64,000 bases of DNA from the NCBI RefSeq assembly GCF_003605575.1, contig NZ_QKNY01000004.1, positions 124,001-188,000 of the forward strand, written 5' to 3'. Shown here piece by piece: positions 27,233 through 36,194 of the stretch; position 1 is the first letter of the stretch, and each line of letters begins with the position of its first letter. Under the pieces are notes generated by a model, which did no database searches, was not told where the DNA came from, and worked only from the letters and a program-made list of their open reading frames with translations. The position numbers and the translations under genes are program-made. The DNA comes from Halonotius aquaticus. GTDB taxonomy: Archaea; Halobacteriota; Halobacteria; Halobacteriales; Haloferacaceae.

Positions 27233-27955
27233 TTAGCTCGCCTGCTGTTCGTCAAGCCACTCGTTGTACTCGGCTTGGTCGACGACCTCAATCGTGAAGT
27301 ACATCTGGGAGTGGGCGACGCCACAGTATTCAGTGCAGTAGCCCTGATACGTCCCCGTCTCGCTGACGTTCGTTTTGATGTAGTTCGTCTGATCCGGGAT
27401 GGCATCGGATTTCATCCCCAGCTCCGGCACGTGGAAGCCATGGATCACGTCCCGCGAGCTCACGTTGACATAGATGTCCTGATTCGCCGGGACGACGATT
27501 GTCGGCCCCTCACCGGCCCCGCTGACCGTCACATCCTGCTCAGGGTAGGTCATATCCCAGCCCCACTGGTAGGCTTGGGCTTGGATCAGCACGTCGTTTT
27601 CGTCGGGGGCGACCTCTTCTTCGCCGCCGGTGAATTCGACGCTGTCGTCGGCCATCACGCCGTAGGAGGCAACCCCGACAAACAGGAGGATGACCGCCGT
27701 CGCGACCGTCCAGGTGATCTCAAGCCGCCGGTTCTCCTTGGTCTCCTTTGGCTCGTCGTTGCTTTTGAACTTGAGGACAGCATACAGCAGAATCCCTTCG
27801 ACTAACAGCGTGATCGGGATCGCAACGATCAGGAGTTGCTCGTTGAGCCCATAGATCAACTCCGCCGAGGTCGATTGGGCGGCAACTGGGTCGGCAAGCA
27901 GCGTCACCAACACTGCTGCGACCGTCGAGACCGCCGCGAGACGCCTTGCGTTCAT
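27233..27955 (-). CDS. coxB: Cytochrome c oxidase subunit II
   Basis: A 240-residue CuA subunit of a haem-copper terminal oxidase. A signal sequence (about residues 1-26) and two membrane helices (about 37-60 and 80-100) precede an extracellular cupredoxin domain. CuA ligands are visible as His172 (VIHGFH) and the C-x3-C-x3-H-x2-M set Cys207, Cys211, His215 and Met218 (YCTEYCGVAHSQM). It accepts electrons from the small donor protein, probably halocyanin in haloarchaea. It is divergent from the heme O synthase gene; the catalytic subunit I gene is not in this window. Confidence 0.95.
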   Translation of the reverse strand: MNARRLAAVSTVAAVLVTLLADPVAAQSTSAELIYGLNEQLLIVAIPITLLVEGILLYAVLKFKSNDEPKETKENRRLEITWTVATAVILLFVGVASYGVMADDSVEFTGGEEEVAPDENDVLIQAQAYQWGWDMTYPEQDVTVSGAGEGPTIVVPANQDIYVNVSSRDVIHGFHVPELGMKSDAIPDQTNYIKTNVSETGTYQGYCTEYCGVAHSQMYFTIEVVDQAEYNEWLDEQQAS

Positions 27956-27980
27956 CGTTGTCCCCTGTTGGTGTGGCGTG

Positions 27981-27990
27981 TGTAAATACC
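27981..27990 (-). promoter_or_regulatory. TATA-like box of coxB
   Basis: The minus strand reads GGTATTTACA about 27-35 bases before ATG 27955. It shares the intergenic gap with the ctaB box. Confidence 0.5.
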
Positions 27991-28047
27991 TGCTGACTCC
28001 ACAGTATCGGCTCCCCGTTGGGTCGCCGGATAGCGTGAATCCGGACG

Positions 28048-28057
28048 CATATATACG
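28048..28057 (+). promoter_or_regulatory. TATA-like box of ctaB
   Basis: A catatatacg element about 26 bases before GTG 28079 supports that GTG as a leaderless start. Confidence 0.55.
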
Positions 28058-28078
28058 TCGATACCCAACCATCCTGTA

Positions 28079-29482
28079 GTGAGTTCCAGCGTTCGCCTTC
28101 CGGATCGGGTGCCGCTCCTCTTGGCGGCGACAACGATGGGCGTGTACCTGCTCCTCGTTGTCGGCGTGGCGACGGCGTTGACCGACGCCGCCGCGGCCTG
28201 TACGGCCTGGCCAGCCTGTGGCTCCGGCTGGTCGCTGCCAACGACTCTCGACGGCTGGGTCGCCTTCGGCCACCGAATTGTCGCCGTTGTCGTCGGGTTC
28301 GGCGTTCTCGCGTCGGCGGTGGCGGTCGTCCGCACCGACGCCGCTCGCCGCGTCAAACTCGCGGTCGCCGTCGCGATCTTCGCCTATCCAGCCCAGGCTG
28401 GACTGGGCGCGGTGGTGGCAACGACCGGCGGTACCGACCGCATCTCGGCGATCCACCTGCTGGCTGGCGTGACAATCTTCGGGGGGCTGTTGGCTGCCCT
28501 CACATGGTGGCTGGAAGCCGAAACCGGTGATCCAGACGATGTGCCGAGTGGGCCACCGGAGCCATCCGAACCGCTCGATCCTGAGAGTCGTCCACCGATC
28601 CCGACCGACCCCGTAGAGCGGACAAAAGCGACACTGTTTGCGTACTTCCGGCTGATGAAGCCACGGCTGATGTGGCTGCTGTGTCTCGTTGCGGCGGCGG
28701 CGATGGCTCTGGCTGGCGGGTCAGGGTTGACGCCCTACACGGTCGGCGCAACCCTCGCCGGCGGCGCGGTTGCGATCGGTGCCTCGGGGACGTTCAACCA
28801 CATTCTCGAACGCGACGTGGATCGACGGATGGCCCGTACCAGCGATCGCCCGCTGGCGACGGATCTGGTACCGCTCCGCAACGCCGTCGCCTTCGGGCTG
28901 GCGTTGACGACGCTGTCGATCGCCCTCTTTGCGACGGTGAATCTGCTGACGGCTGCCCTCGGCGTCGTCGCCATCCTGTTTTACAGCGTGATCTACACGC
29001 TGATCCTGAAACCAAACACCGTCCAAAACACCGTCCTCGGCGGTGCGGCCGGCGCGCTGCCGGCGTTGATCGGCTGGGCGGCGGTCACCGGCTCGATCGG
29101 CGTTGGTGGCCTGTTGCTTGCGGCGTTCATCTTCTGTTGGACGCCGGCGCACTTCTACAGTCTCGCCTTGGCCTACAAGGACGACTACGAGCGCGGCGGG
29201 TTCCCGATGCTGCCGGTCGTCTACGGTGAAACCGCAACGCGGCGACACATCCTGTGGTACTTCGGGGCAACGCTGATCGCCGGCGCGGCGTTAGCCGCTG
29301 CTGATGTCCTCGGCTGGATCTACGTCGCTGTCGCCGTCGGCTTCGGCGCGCTGTTCCTCTGGTTTGTCATCCGTCTGCACTACGAACAGACCGAGGCGGC
29401 GGCGTTCCGGTCGTTCCACGCCTCGAATGCCTATCTTGGCACCGTCCTGTTGGCCATCGTCATCGAGGGCTTGGTGCTGTAG
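28079..29482 (+). CDS. ctaB: Fused CtaA-like membrane domain and protoheme IX farnesyltransferase (heme O synthase)
   Basis: A 467-residue integral membrane protein that farnesylates heme B to heme O. Residues 1-150 are a four-helix half-CtaA-like region (ACTAWPACG, FGHRIVAVVVG, IHLLAG), joined by a Pro-rich linker to a UbiA prenyltransferase (about 190-467). The UbiA Asp-rich motif is NHILERDVDRRM and the second loop carries YKDDYERGGFPMLP. A CtaA-CtaB fusion is known in haloarchaea and suggests one polypeptide handling heme O and perhaps heme A steps. The GTG start is supported by promoter spacing. Confidence 0.93.
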   Translation: MSSSVRLPDRVPLLLAATTMGVYLLLVVGVATALTDAAAACTAWPACGSGWSLPTTLDGWVAFGHRIVAVVVGFGVLASAVAVVRTDAARRVKLAVAVAIFAYPAQAGLGAVVATTGGTDRISAIHLLAGVTIFGGLLAALTWWLEAETGDPDDVPSGPPEPSEPLDPESRPPIPTDPVERTKATLFAYFRLMKPRLMWLLCLVAAAAMALAGGSGLTPYTVGATLAGGAVAIGASGTFNHILERDVDRRMARTSDRPLATDLVPLRNAVAFGLALTTLSIALFATVNLLTAALGVVAILFYSVIYTLILKPNTVQNTVLGGAAGALPALIGWAAVTGSIGVGGLLLAAFIFCWTPAHFYSLALAYKDDYERGGFPMLPVVYGETATRRHILWYFGATLIAGAALAAADVLGWIYVAVAVGFGALFLWFVIRLHYEQTEAAAFRSFHASNAYLGTVLLAIVIEGLVL

Positions 29483-29485
29483 CCG

Positions 29486-30184
29486 ATGGCTGCGACGACC
29501 GGCGGGCTCTCGATCCCCGTGCCGACCGGTCGCCGGCTCTACTGGGCGCTGTTTCTAAACAGCCAACTGCTGGCTGCCGTTCTCTACGTGCTGCTGACGG
29601 CTGCGAGCTTTGCCTCACTCCGCCTGGTCGCCTACGCCGCCGTCTGGATCAACGTGAGCGTGTGGGTCGTTTTCAACAGCCGGCCAGCGGCGACCGTGGC
29701 GACCCGGGTTCGTCGTCGCGCGCTGGCGGTCGGTGGCGGCTACTTCGCGCTGTTGGCGGTCGCTGGCGGGCTCATCACGGTCGGTGTCGGCGAGGCGGCG
29801 ACCGGATTACGGATCGCTCCGTTGCCGCCGGGGTATGGGCCAGCCCTGTTGTACAGCGGCCAGCGGGTGACGATCACGTTGATGCCGAACTATCTCGTTG
29901 GCTACGCCGCGCTCGCGTATCTGGTCTACGTGACCGTTATCGACGCTGCTGGTTCGGCGGCCGCCGGGCTGATCGGCCTGTTTTCGTGTGTCTCCTGTTC
30001 GTGGCCGATTCTCGCCTCGCTCATCTCGGCGCTCACGGGCGGTGGCTCCCTGCTTGTCACCTCGGCGCTGCAGGTCTCCTACGGGCTGTCGACGGCTGTG
30101 TTTCTGGTAACGGCTGGGCTGCTCTACTGGCGGCCGACCGTGGTGCCGTGGCTGCAGCGATGGCGGTCAGCGTCCCTCTGGTAG
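29486..30184 (+). CDS. Polytopic membrane protein next to ctaB (DUF7546-like)
   Basis: A 232-residue protein with about six membrane helices and a short loop with SCVSC followed by SWPILASL near residue 170. It begins three bases after the ctaB stop, so it is probably co-transcribed and linked to oxidase or heme biogenesis. I recall haloarchaeal proteins at this position being grouped as DUF7546. The Cys pair near a membrane segment could bind copper or heme; that is speculation. Confidence 0.65.
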   Translation: MAATTGGLSIPVPTGRRLYWALFLNSQLLAAVLYVLLTAASFASLRLVAYAAVWINVSVWVVFNSRPAATVATRVRRRALAVGGGYFALLAVAGGLITVGVGEAATGLRIAPLPPGYGPALLYSGQRVTITLMPNYLVGYAALAYLVYVTVIDAAGSAAAGLIGLFSCVSCSWPILASLISALTGGGSLLVTSALQVSYGLSTAVFLVTAGLLYWRPTVVPWLQRWRSASLW

Positions 30185-30249
30185 GCCGGTCGCGGTGACG
30201 CGGGAGGCGGGCACGCTCGGTCATGCGCGGCGTCGCCATCGTTTCGTGT

Positions 30250-30260
30250 GCGAAATAGTT
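30250..30260 (+). promoter_or_regulatory. TATA-like box of the HalX regulator gene
   Basis: A cgaaatagttt element about 30 bases before ATG 30288 supports this start rather than the earlier GTG at 30195. Confidence 0.4.
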
Positions 30261-30287
30261 TTGATGGGTGCTGTTGAAGCATCGACA

Positions 30288-30860
30288 ATGGATTCCGAGC
30301 GTGAGCGAACGATCCTCATCGTCGAGGACGAACAATCCCTCGCTGCACTGCATGCCCATCACCTGCAGGACGATTACGAGGCGCGGGTGGCGTTCACCGG
30401 CGGCGAGGCATTGGTTGAACTTACCTCGGATATCGATCTCGTCTTGCTCGACCGCCGGATGCCGGGGATGTCGGGTGACGAACTCCTCGATCACATCGAC
30501 GACTGGGAATCCGACTGTCAGGTGATTATGGTCACCGCCGTCGACCCGGATCTCGACATCATCGACATGCCGCTGGCAGGCTATCTCACCAAACCCGTCT
30601 CAAAAGAGGAGCTGTTGACCGCGGTCGAACAGGCCTTCCTGATCGACGACTACGAGGAGCTGGTCTCCGAGTATTACGAGACACACAAAAAGTACGCCAC
30701 CTTGACCGCGGAGTTCTCGCCCACCGAGATCGACGACGAGCGGTTCGACGACCTCGAAGGGCGGATCGACGAGTTGGAAACCGAGATGAACGAGATTCTC
30801 GAGCAGTTCCCCGACGATGACCTCCGCGATGCGTTCCGTGGGATCCACGAAAGCGAATAA
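30288..30860 (+). CDS. Response regulator with HalX C-terminal domain
   Basis: A 190-residue protein. The receiver has Asp55 as phospho-acceptor (LVLLDRRMPG), Thr83 and Lys102 (YLTKPVS). Residues about 118-185 form a Glu-rich helical HalX domain (YEELVSEYYETHKKYA, RIDELETEMNEIL), a haloarchaea-specific output module whose action is not settled. It could pair with one of the histidine kinases here, but no kinase is adjacent on the same strand. Confidence 0.88.
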   Translation: MDSERERTILIVEDEQSLAALHAHHLQDDYEARVAFTGGEALVELTSDIDLVLLDRRMPGMSGDELLDHIDDWESDCQVIMVTAVDPDLDIIDMPLAGYLTKPVSKEELLTAVEQAFLIDDYEELVSEYYETHKKYATLTAEFSPTEIDDERFDDLEGRIDELETEMNEILEQFPDDDLRDAFRGIHESE

Positions 30861-30923
30861 ACCGACGCAACGTCGTTCCACCAGCAACCCACAGCTTTTG
30901 CCGCCACCGTCCGTCTCCCCCGT

Positions 30924-31163
30924 ATGTCGACGATTGAAATCGAATACTGTGTTCCGTGTGGCTTTCTTGATCGCGCACTCACCGTCGAAGAAGCGATCTG
31001 CCGGCAGTTCGCCGACCAGCTTGATCGAATCTCCCTGGTGATGGGCGATCACGGCGTGTTCATCGTCCGTGTCGACGACGAGGTCGTGTTCGACAAAGCA
31101 GACGACCCCCTCGATGTCGACGATATCGTTCGCCGGGTTCGCCCGTACGTCGTTGGTCGCTAA
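30924..31163 (+). CDS. Rdx/SelW-like thioredoxin-fold protein
   Basis: A 79-residue protein of the SelT/SelW/SelH (Rdx) family. The redox motif is CVPC (Cys9 and Cys12) after a first beta strand, with a second strand GVFIVRVDDEVVFDK and a final helix. Family members are thought to be thiol redox regulators. It is a short single gene; partner unknown. Confidence 0.85.
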   Translation: MSTIEIEYCVPCGFLDRALTVEEAICRQFADQLDRISLVMGDHGVFIVRVDDEVVFDKADDPLDVDDIVRRVRPYVVGR

Positions 31164-31185
31164 TCGCCTGCAGAAGCGGTGTCGC

Positions 31186-32202
31186 TCAGTGGCCCCACCG
31201 TACGCCGTCCTCGTTGAACCGAGCGTCGGTGATGCGGTCGTGTTGGTCGTCGGTGATCGACACCTCGGCGGCGGCGACGTTCTCCTCCAGTTGCTCGACC
31301 GTCCGCGCGCCGATGATCGGCACGCAGGTGAAGGCGTCCTGATCCATCAGCCAGCGCAGCGACACCTGGGCTGGTGTGGAGTCGACCTCGTCGGCGACCG
31401 CACGGATCTCATCGAGCACCTTCCAGCCGCGCTCGGAGAGATAGAATCGCTCGAAGCGGTCGTCGAAGCTGGCCCGGGAGCCGTCAGGTGCCTGCACCGA
31501 TTTCGGGTCATCCGGATCTTTACGAGTGTATTTTCCGGTGAGAAAGCCGCCGGCCAGCGGCGAGTACGGACAGACGGCGAGCTCCTGATCGGCTGCCACC
31601 GAGAGGTAGTCCTCGACGTCCTTGTAGTAGCCAGCGTGGAACAACGGCTGGACAACATCGAACCGCTGGTAGTCGTTGACGTCAGCTTTCCAGAGAGCCT
31701 TCGTGAGCTGCCAGGCCGCCATCGTTGAGGCACCGAGGTAGTTCACCCGGCCGTCCTCGACGAGGCCGGTCAGCGCCGAGAGCGTCTCTTCGATCGGCGT
31801 GTTCTCGTCCCAGCGGTGGATGTAATAGAGGTCGAGATAGTCGGTGCCGAGATTGTCAAGCGTTTTGTCGATCTGATTGCGGATATGCGTTCGCGAGAGC
31901 CCCGACCCGTTGGGGTTGTCCTCGTCGTACTCGAAGTACACCTTCGAGGTGAGGACGAACTTCTCGCGGTCGCGGTTTTCGAGCCAACTGCCGATGTAGG
32001 ACTCGCTGGTGCCGTTGGGGTCGCCGTAAATATTCGCTGAATCGATGAAGTTGCCGCCGTGATCGGCGAAGGCATCCAGCAGTTCGTGGGCGTCGTCCTC
32101 GTCAGTTTCCAGCACCCCGTTGGTTCGGCGGCCGAACCGCCACGTGCCAAAACAGAGTTCCGAGACGCGGGTTCCAGTCGCACCGAGTTGTCGATAGTCC
32201 AT
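31186..32202 (-). CDS. Aldo/keto reductase
   Basis: A 338-residue (beta/alpha)8 NADPH-dependent oxidoreductase of the potassium-channel beta-subunit-like subgroup. The catalytic tetrad is Asp54, Tyr59 (FIDSANIYG), Lys87 (TSKVYF) and His129 (LYYIHRWD). The cofactor-binding end carries VPIIGARTVEQLEENV. Substrate unknown. It is convergent with the SelW-like gene. A second, shorter family member lies at 41216. Confidence 0.92.
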   Translation of the reverse strand: MDYRQLGATGTRVSELCFGTWRFGRRTNGVLETDEDDAHELLDAFADHGGNFIDSANIYGDPNGTSESYIGSWLENRDREKFVLTSKVYFEYDEDNPNGSGLSRTHIRNQIDKTLDNLGTDYLDLYYIHRWDENTPIEETLSALTGLVEDGRVNYLGASTMAAWQLTKALWKADVNDYQRFDVVQPLFHAGYYKDVEDYLSVAADQELAVCPYSPLAGGFLTGKYTRKDPDDPKSVQAPDGSRASFDDRFERFYLSERGWKVLDEIRAVADEVDSTPAQVSLRWLMDQDAFTCVPIIGARTVEQLEENVAAAEVSITDDQHDRITDARFNEDGVRWGH

Positions 32203-32257
32203 GCAGGCAGGTGATTCTATCGCGTGAAAAGCGTATCCACCTGCGGCGGTAGAACTG

Positions 32258-32395
32258 TTATAAGAAGACAGCCATGCCTGTTGTCAGACTGATCGCCACA
32301 CAGATGACGAACATCATGACGAGTGCAACCGTCGATAGGTAGCCCCTGTCAACGCGACAGGTGTCGCCACTACCCCCCCATAGCCCCCCGGCCAT
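32258..32395 (-). CDS. Possible 45-residue single-pass membrane protein
   Basis: A short minus-strand frame, ATG at 32395 to TAA at 32258-32260. A Gly-rich N-terminus (MAGGLWGGSGD) is followed by a clear membrane helix (STVALVMMFVICVAISLTTG) and a very short tail. It lies alone in the gap between the aldo/keto reductase and the ABC operon. A perfect six-base hairpin (cctgtc/gacagg) falls inside its N-terminal codons. No family is recognised; the evidence is composition only, so it may not be translated. Confidence 0.45.
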   Translation of the reverse strand: MAGGLWGGSGDTCRVDRGYLSTVALVMMFVICVAISLTTGMAVFL

Positions 32396-32493
32396 ACGTG
32401 TATGTTTGTGACTCCCCCATCTTAGCTGTTGGGCTCGACAACCCGGGAGCGGTGAAACGGAATCCTTAGGCCGAAACCGCGCCGAGTGCGGAT

Positions 32494-33477
32494 ATGAACG
32501 AGGCTGTTGTCGCCGCCGGTGTCAGCAAACGCTACGGCGAGACGGTCGCCGTCGACGATGTCGATCTCTCGGTCGCCGACGGCGAGGTCTTCGGGCTGAT
32601 CGGCCCCAACGGCGCGGGGAAAACGACACTCGTCCGCGCGCTCACCGGAACAACGCCGGTCGACGGCGAGATCACTGTCCACGGCGAGGCCCCAACCGCG
32701 GTCGACGCCGATCGGATCGGACTGCTCCCCCAGTCGTTTTCGCCCCCTGCTCGGCTGACCGCCCGCGAGCTGATCGACTACTACGGCGGACTCTACGAGA
32801 CGGCCCGCGACACAGACGAAGTGCTTTCGGCCGTCGGGATGGCTGCTGCTGCAGATAGCTGGTATGAGACGCTTTCTGGTGGCCAGCAACGCCGCGTCTG
32901 CGTCGGGATCGCGCTGGTCAACGACCCCGACCTCCTCTTTCTTGATGAGCCGACGACCGGTATCGACCCCGCGGGCCGACAGTCATTGTGGTCGCTGCTT
33001 GAGGAGTTGGCCGACGGCGGCACCACGATCGTCCTCACAAGCCACTCGATGACAGAGATTCAGCGGCTCGCTGATCGGGTTGGGCTCCTCCAGGACGGCC
33101 GACTAGTCGCCGTCGGGACGCCAGCCGAGTTGATCGAGTCACACGGCGGCGAGAGCCAACTTGTTATCGACACCGACCAAGCGGCGGCCGCTGTCGACGC
33201 ACTCACCGACGCCGACTTCGCGGCCACTGCGGGATCGACTGAGGTCGTCGTCGACGGCGTTTCACCGGTCGAGATCGGCGACGCGGTCGCGGTGTTGTCG
33301 ACAGTCGGTATCGAGTATGGCTCGTTGGCGTGGAGTGAGCCCAGCCTGGAGGATGTTTACCTCCAGTTGACCGGTGAGACCTTCGCAACCGCTGGCAACG
33401 CCGACAGCACCACAGTCGCCACACCGACAGACGCACCCTCACCGACCGAAGCCGAGCCACAGGAGGGTGCCCAATGA
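32494..33477 (+). CDS. ABC transporter ATP-binding protein
   Basis: A 327-residue ABC-2-type (DrrA/CcmA-like) ATPase powering the permease in the next gene. Walker A is GPNGAGKTT (37-45), the signature is LSGGQ (127-131) and Walker B is LLFLDEP (147-153), with the switch His in LTSHSM. Residues about 215-300 are a regulatory C-terminal region and the last 30 residues are a Thr/Ala/Pro-rich tail. It overlaps the permease start by four bases (ATGA). Drug, lipid or polysaccharide export are all possible substrates. Confidence 0.93.
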   Translation: MNEAVVAAGVSKRYGETVAVDDVDLSVADGEVFGLIGPNGAGKTTLVRALTGTTPVDGEITVHGEAPTAVDADRIGLLPQSFSPPARLTARELIDYYGGLYETARDTDEVLSAVGMAAAADSWYETLSGGQQRRVCVGIALVNDPDLLFLDEPTTGIDPAGRQSLWSLLEELADGGTTIVLTSHSMTEIQRLADRVGLLQDGRLVAVGTPAELIESHGGESQLVIDTDQAAAAVDALTDADFAATAGSTEVVVDGVSPVEIGDAVAVLSTVGIEYGSLAWSEPSLEDVYLQLTGETFATAGNADSTTVATPTDAPSPTEAEPQEGAQ

Positions 33478-34238
33478 GCCGCCTTCGACGGATTCGTGCG
33501 GAGGCCGTTGCCGCGTGGCACTCCTTCCTCCGTCGCCGAACGGCGGTCTTCTTTACCTTCTTTTTCCCTGTCCTCCTGGTTGTGATCTTCGGCGCGCTTG
33601 TCCGCACCCAGCCGACCGACGGCGGGCTGTTTGCCGAGCCGGCAGCCTACTACATCCCCGGCTATCTGGCGACGGTGGTGCTGTTCACCCCGCTGTCCCG
33701 CGTCGGTAGTGAGATCGCCCGCCACCGCGACGACAACCGGTTTGAAAAGCTGGCGACGACACCGCTGGGACGTGGTGAGTGGCTACTTGCTCACACGCTT
33801 GTCAACGTCGCCATCATCGGTCTGGCCAGCCTGTTGATCCTTGGGTTGGTCGTCGTCTTAACGGGTGCTGCGGTACCGATCACTCCCCGGCTCGCGCTGT
33901 TGGGGCCGTTCATCGTGGGTGCGGTCGTGTTGTTCTGTGGCTTTGGGGCGATCCTCGGGCGGCTCTCCTCGACGCAGGACGGTGTCATCGCCGCCAGCAA
34001 CACGATCGCGTTTCCCCTGCTCTTTCTGTCAGATACATTCGTCACCCTCGAACTCCTCCCCGGTTGGTTTGCACCGCTTGTCGAACTCTCGCCGCTGACC
34101 TACTTCGCTCGCGGCGTTCGCGCACTCACGTACGGGCCGGCCATCGAGGAGTCATACGGGCTTGAACTGGCTGTGGTCGCGGTGCTGGCGGTTGCGTTCT
34201 TCGTCGCCGGTGCGTATGCGATCCCGCGAACTGACTGA
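33474..34238 (+). CDS. ABC-2 type transporter permease
   Basis: A 254-residue membrane protein with six predicted helices. Family marks are AWHSFLRRRTAVFFTFFFPVL at the first helix, RHRDDNRFEKLATTPLGRGE in the cytoplasmic loop, and LSPLTYFARGVRAL near the end. It forms the channel for the ATPase encoded just upstream, overlapping it by four bases. Export substrate is unknown. Confidence 0.9.
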   Translation: MSRLRRIRAEAVAAWHSFLRRRTAVFFTFFFPVLLVVIFGALVRTQPTDGGLFAEPAAYYIPGYLATVVLFTPLSRVGSEIARHRDDNRFEKLATTPLGRGEWLLAHTLVNVAIIGLASLLILGLVVVLTGAAVPITPRLALLGPFIVGAVVLFCGFGAILGRLSSTQDGVIAASNTIAFPLLFLSDTFVTLELLPGWFAPLVELSPLTYFARGVRALTYGPAIEESYGLELAVVAVLAVAFFVAGAYAIPRTD

Positions 34239-34318
34239 TCGATCCCAACCAGTTTTACTTGCTACAACGACTGCAACCGATCCAGTTGCGACCGCAAAAA
34301 CAGCCACGACGATCGTCG

Positions 34319-35899
34319 TCAGTTGAAGCTGAGTACGACGACGATGAGTAGGATCACCAGTATCGCCAGGGCAACGAGTCGCCCCATTGAGACGCCGGCC
34401 TCGGGCTCAGCGGTTGTCTCGGCTGCACTGTCAGCAGCTGCGTCGGCTGTGTCGGTGTCAGCCTCGCTTGCGCTGTCGCTGCCGCCTGCGTCGTCGGCGT
34501 CGTAGGTTCGTCGCGTGTCCCGAACCAGCGTGACTCGCACGTCGAGGTCGGCGGCGATCTCGGCGTTGGTTGCATCCGGATTCTCGGCGACGGCATCCAG
34601 AATCGACTCCTGGACGGCCGTCGGCTCGCCCGGGCCGGTGTCGATCGACGATTCGGTCGTCTCTTCGTCGGTGTCGTCGTCGAGATCCGAGCGCTCGAGA
34701 TCGGCGTAATCGTCGCGGGTGTCCCTGACAACCGGGATTCGGGCCCCCGTTTCGTCGGCGATCTCGGCGTTGGTCAACTCGGGATCCTCGAAGGCGAGTC
34801 GGAGGATCTCCGTCTGGAGGTCGCTTGGCTCGCCGGGCTCCCACTCCCTGTCATCGTCGCTGCTGGCACTGACTGTGCCGGCATCGTCGTCATCCGCATC
34901 GTCCTCCTCGATGGTACCTTGGCCACCGTAGTCGGCCGATTTGCCGGGCTCGTGTTCGACCCGAGTGTCCCGAACGATCGCCACGTGGGTGCCGGTTTTG
35001 GCAGCGATCTCGGCGTTGGTCAACTCGGGATCCTCTTGGGCGAGTTCGAGGATCGCCTGTTCGGTGTCGGTGAGCACACTCGCGTCGACGCCGGGCGGCA
35101 ACTCGCCGTCGTCGGCGGTTTCGATCCCGCCGCCGCTGCTGTAGTCGTAGTCGGCAAGCGTGTCCCGAACGAGCGGGACGCGTGCGCCGACCTCCGCGGC
35201 GATCTCACCGTACGTCCACTCGGGGTTGTCGGCGGCGACCTGTTGGATCTGTTCCTGAAGGTTACCGTCGGTCGAGCCGTCGTCGCTATCAGCCGACCCG
35301 CTGTCGTCGGCTGCTTCGCCCCCGAATTCGAAGCCGCCGTCGGCGTGTTCGCTGCGAGTATCCCGGACGAGTGTGACCCGCGCGCCGGTCTGTTCGGCGA
35401 TCTCAGCGTTGGTCAAGTCTGGATCCTCCTCGGCAAGCGCGAGAATCTCCTGTTGGCGGTCGCTGAGTTCGACCTCGTCGTTGCCGTCCGTCGCGTCACT
35501 GTCGTCCTCGTCGGCAGCCGGCTCGACGCCGACGTCGACTTGGTCTTCGTACTCGTTACGGACATCCCGGACGAAGGTGATTCGCTTGCCCGTTTTCTCG
35601 GCGATGTCGGCGTTTGTCGCGTCCGGATCGCGGGCTGCTGCTTCCAGCACCGCGAGCTGCGAGTCGGTGAGATCCGCGGCGTCGACATCGATATCAACCG
35701 CGTCGTCTGCGTCAGCGGCGTCGTCCGGGAGTTCGACCTGGTCTTCGTACTCCTCGCGGATATCCCGGACGAGGGCAACCCGTGTATCGGTCTGCTCGGC
35801 GATGTCGGCGTTTGTCGCCTCCGGGTCGCGCAGCGCGGCTTCGAGCACCGCCGATTCGGTGTCGCTGAAGGACGCTGAGTCGGTCGGTTTCTTCATCAT
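34319..35899 (-). CDS. Tail-anchored protein with seven tandem HTH-like repeats
   Basis: A 526-residue acidic protein with seven diverged copies of a 40-45 residue unit, at about residues 11-55, 78-120, 146-187, 213-252, 277-318, 360-400 and 428-467. The consensus is an opening helix (ILELAxEDP), then TNAEIAExTGxRV and VRDTRxEY. This matches a winged-helix/HTH pattern with TNAEIA as positioning helix and the following turn and VRDTR as recognition helix. Asp/Glu/Ser-rich linkers separate the units. The only membrane segment is at residues about 507-524 with two residues after it, so it is tail-anchored with the repeats in the cytoplasm. A GGGAGGGAG ribosome-binding site (minus strand, 35906-35914) supports the ATG at 35899. 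No known family name is recalled. DNA or nucleoid tethering to the membrane, or protein scaffolding, are inferences only. Confidence 0.8.
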   Translation of the reverse strand: MMKKPTDSASFSDTESAVLEAALRDPEATNADIAEQTDTRVALVRDIREEYEDQVELPDDAADADDAVDIDVDAADLTDSQLAVLEAAARDPDATNADIAEKTGKRITFVRDVRNEYEDQVDVGVEPAADEDDSDATDGNDEVELSDRQQEILALAEEDPDLTNAEIAEQTGARVTLVRDTRSEHADGGFEFGGEAADDSGSADSDDGSTDGNLQEQIQQVAADNPEWTYGEIAAEVGARVPLVRDTLADYDYSSGGGIETADDGELPPGVDASVLTDTEQAILELAQEDPELTNAEIAAKTGTHVAIVRDTRVEHEPGKSADYGGQGTIEEDDADDDDAGTVSASSDDDREWEPGEPSDLQTEILRLAFEDPELTNAEIADETGARIPVVRDTRDDYADLERSDLDDDTDEETTESSIDTGPGEPTAVQESILDAVAENPDATNAEIAADLDVRVTLVRDTRRTYDADDAGGSDSASEADTDTADAAADSAAETTAEPEAGVSMGRLVALAILVILLIVVVLSFN

Positions 35900-36194
35900 T
35901 GGTCGCTCCCTCCCGTTGCAGATGTGTTAGTTAGCTGGCTAGTCCGTCCGTCGCTGGCGGCCCCCACTCCGCCGACTCCACTGTTCATACGGGTTGTCAA
36001 CTCGAAGCAATAGTAATCAATCTAACGCCTTCATACACGATTGTTGCGCATAGACGGCGATATCCGCTTTGTGTCTCCGAAATCAGTTTTATCACCACTA
36101 TTCCGACAGTTCAATGAACTGATGTTGGGCTCCCCCTCGATTGCCTGTCGCTGCGAACCCGGTTTTTACTACCGTGGGTGACGCTACACCAATC
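35900..36194. other. Divergent intergenic region
   Basis: No coding signal is seen. It contains a ribosome-binding site for the HTH-repeat gene at 35906-35914 (minus) and the aldolase promoter at about 36161-36170 (plus). The middle is unusually AT-mixed for this genome (agtaatcaatctaacgcc) without clear repeats. Confidence 0.4.
36161..36170 (+). promoter_or_regulatory. TATA-like box of the aldolase gene
   Basis: A ggtttttact element about 29 bases before ATG 36195 gives a leaderless start and rejects the upstream ATG-like starts. Confidence 0.5.
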
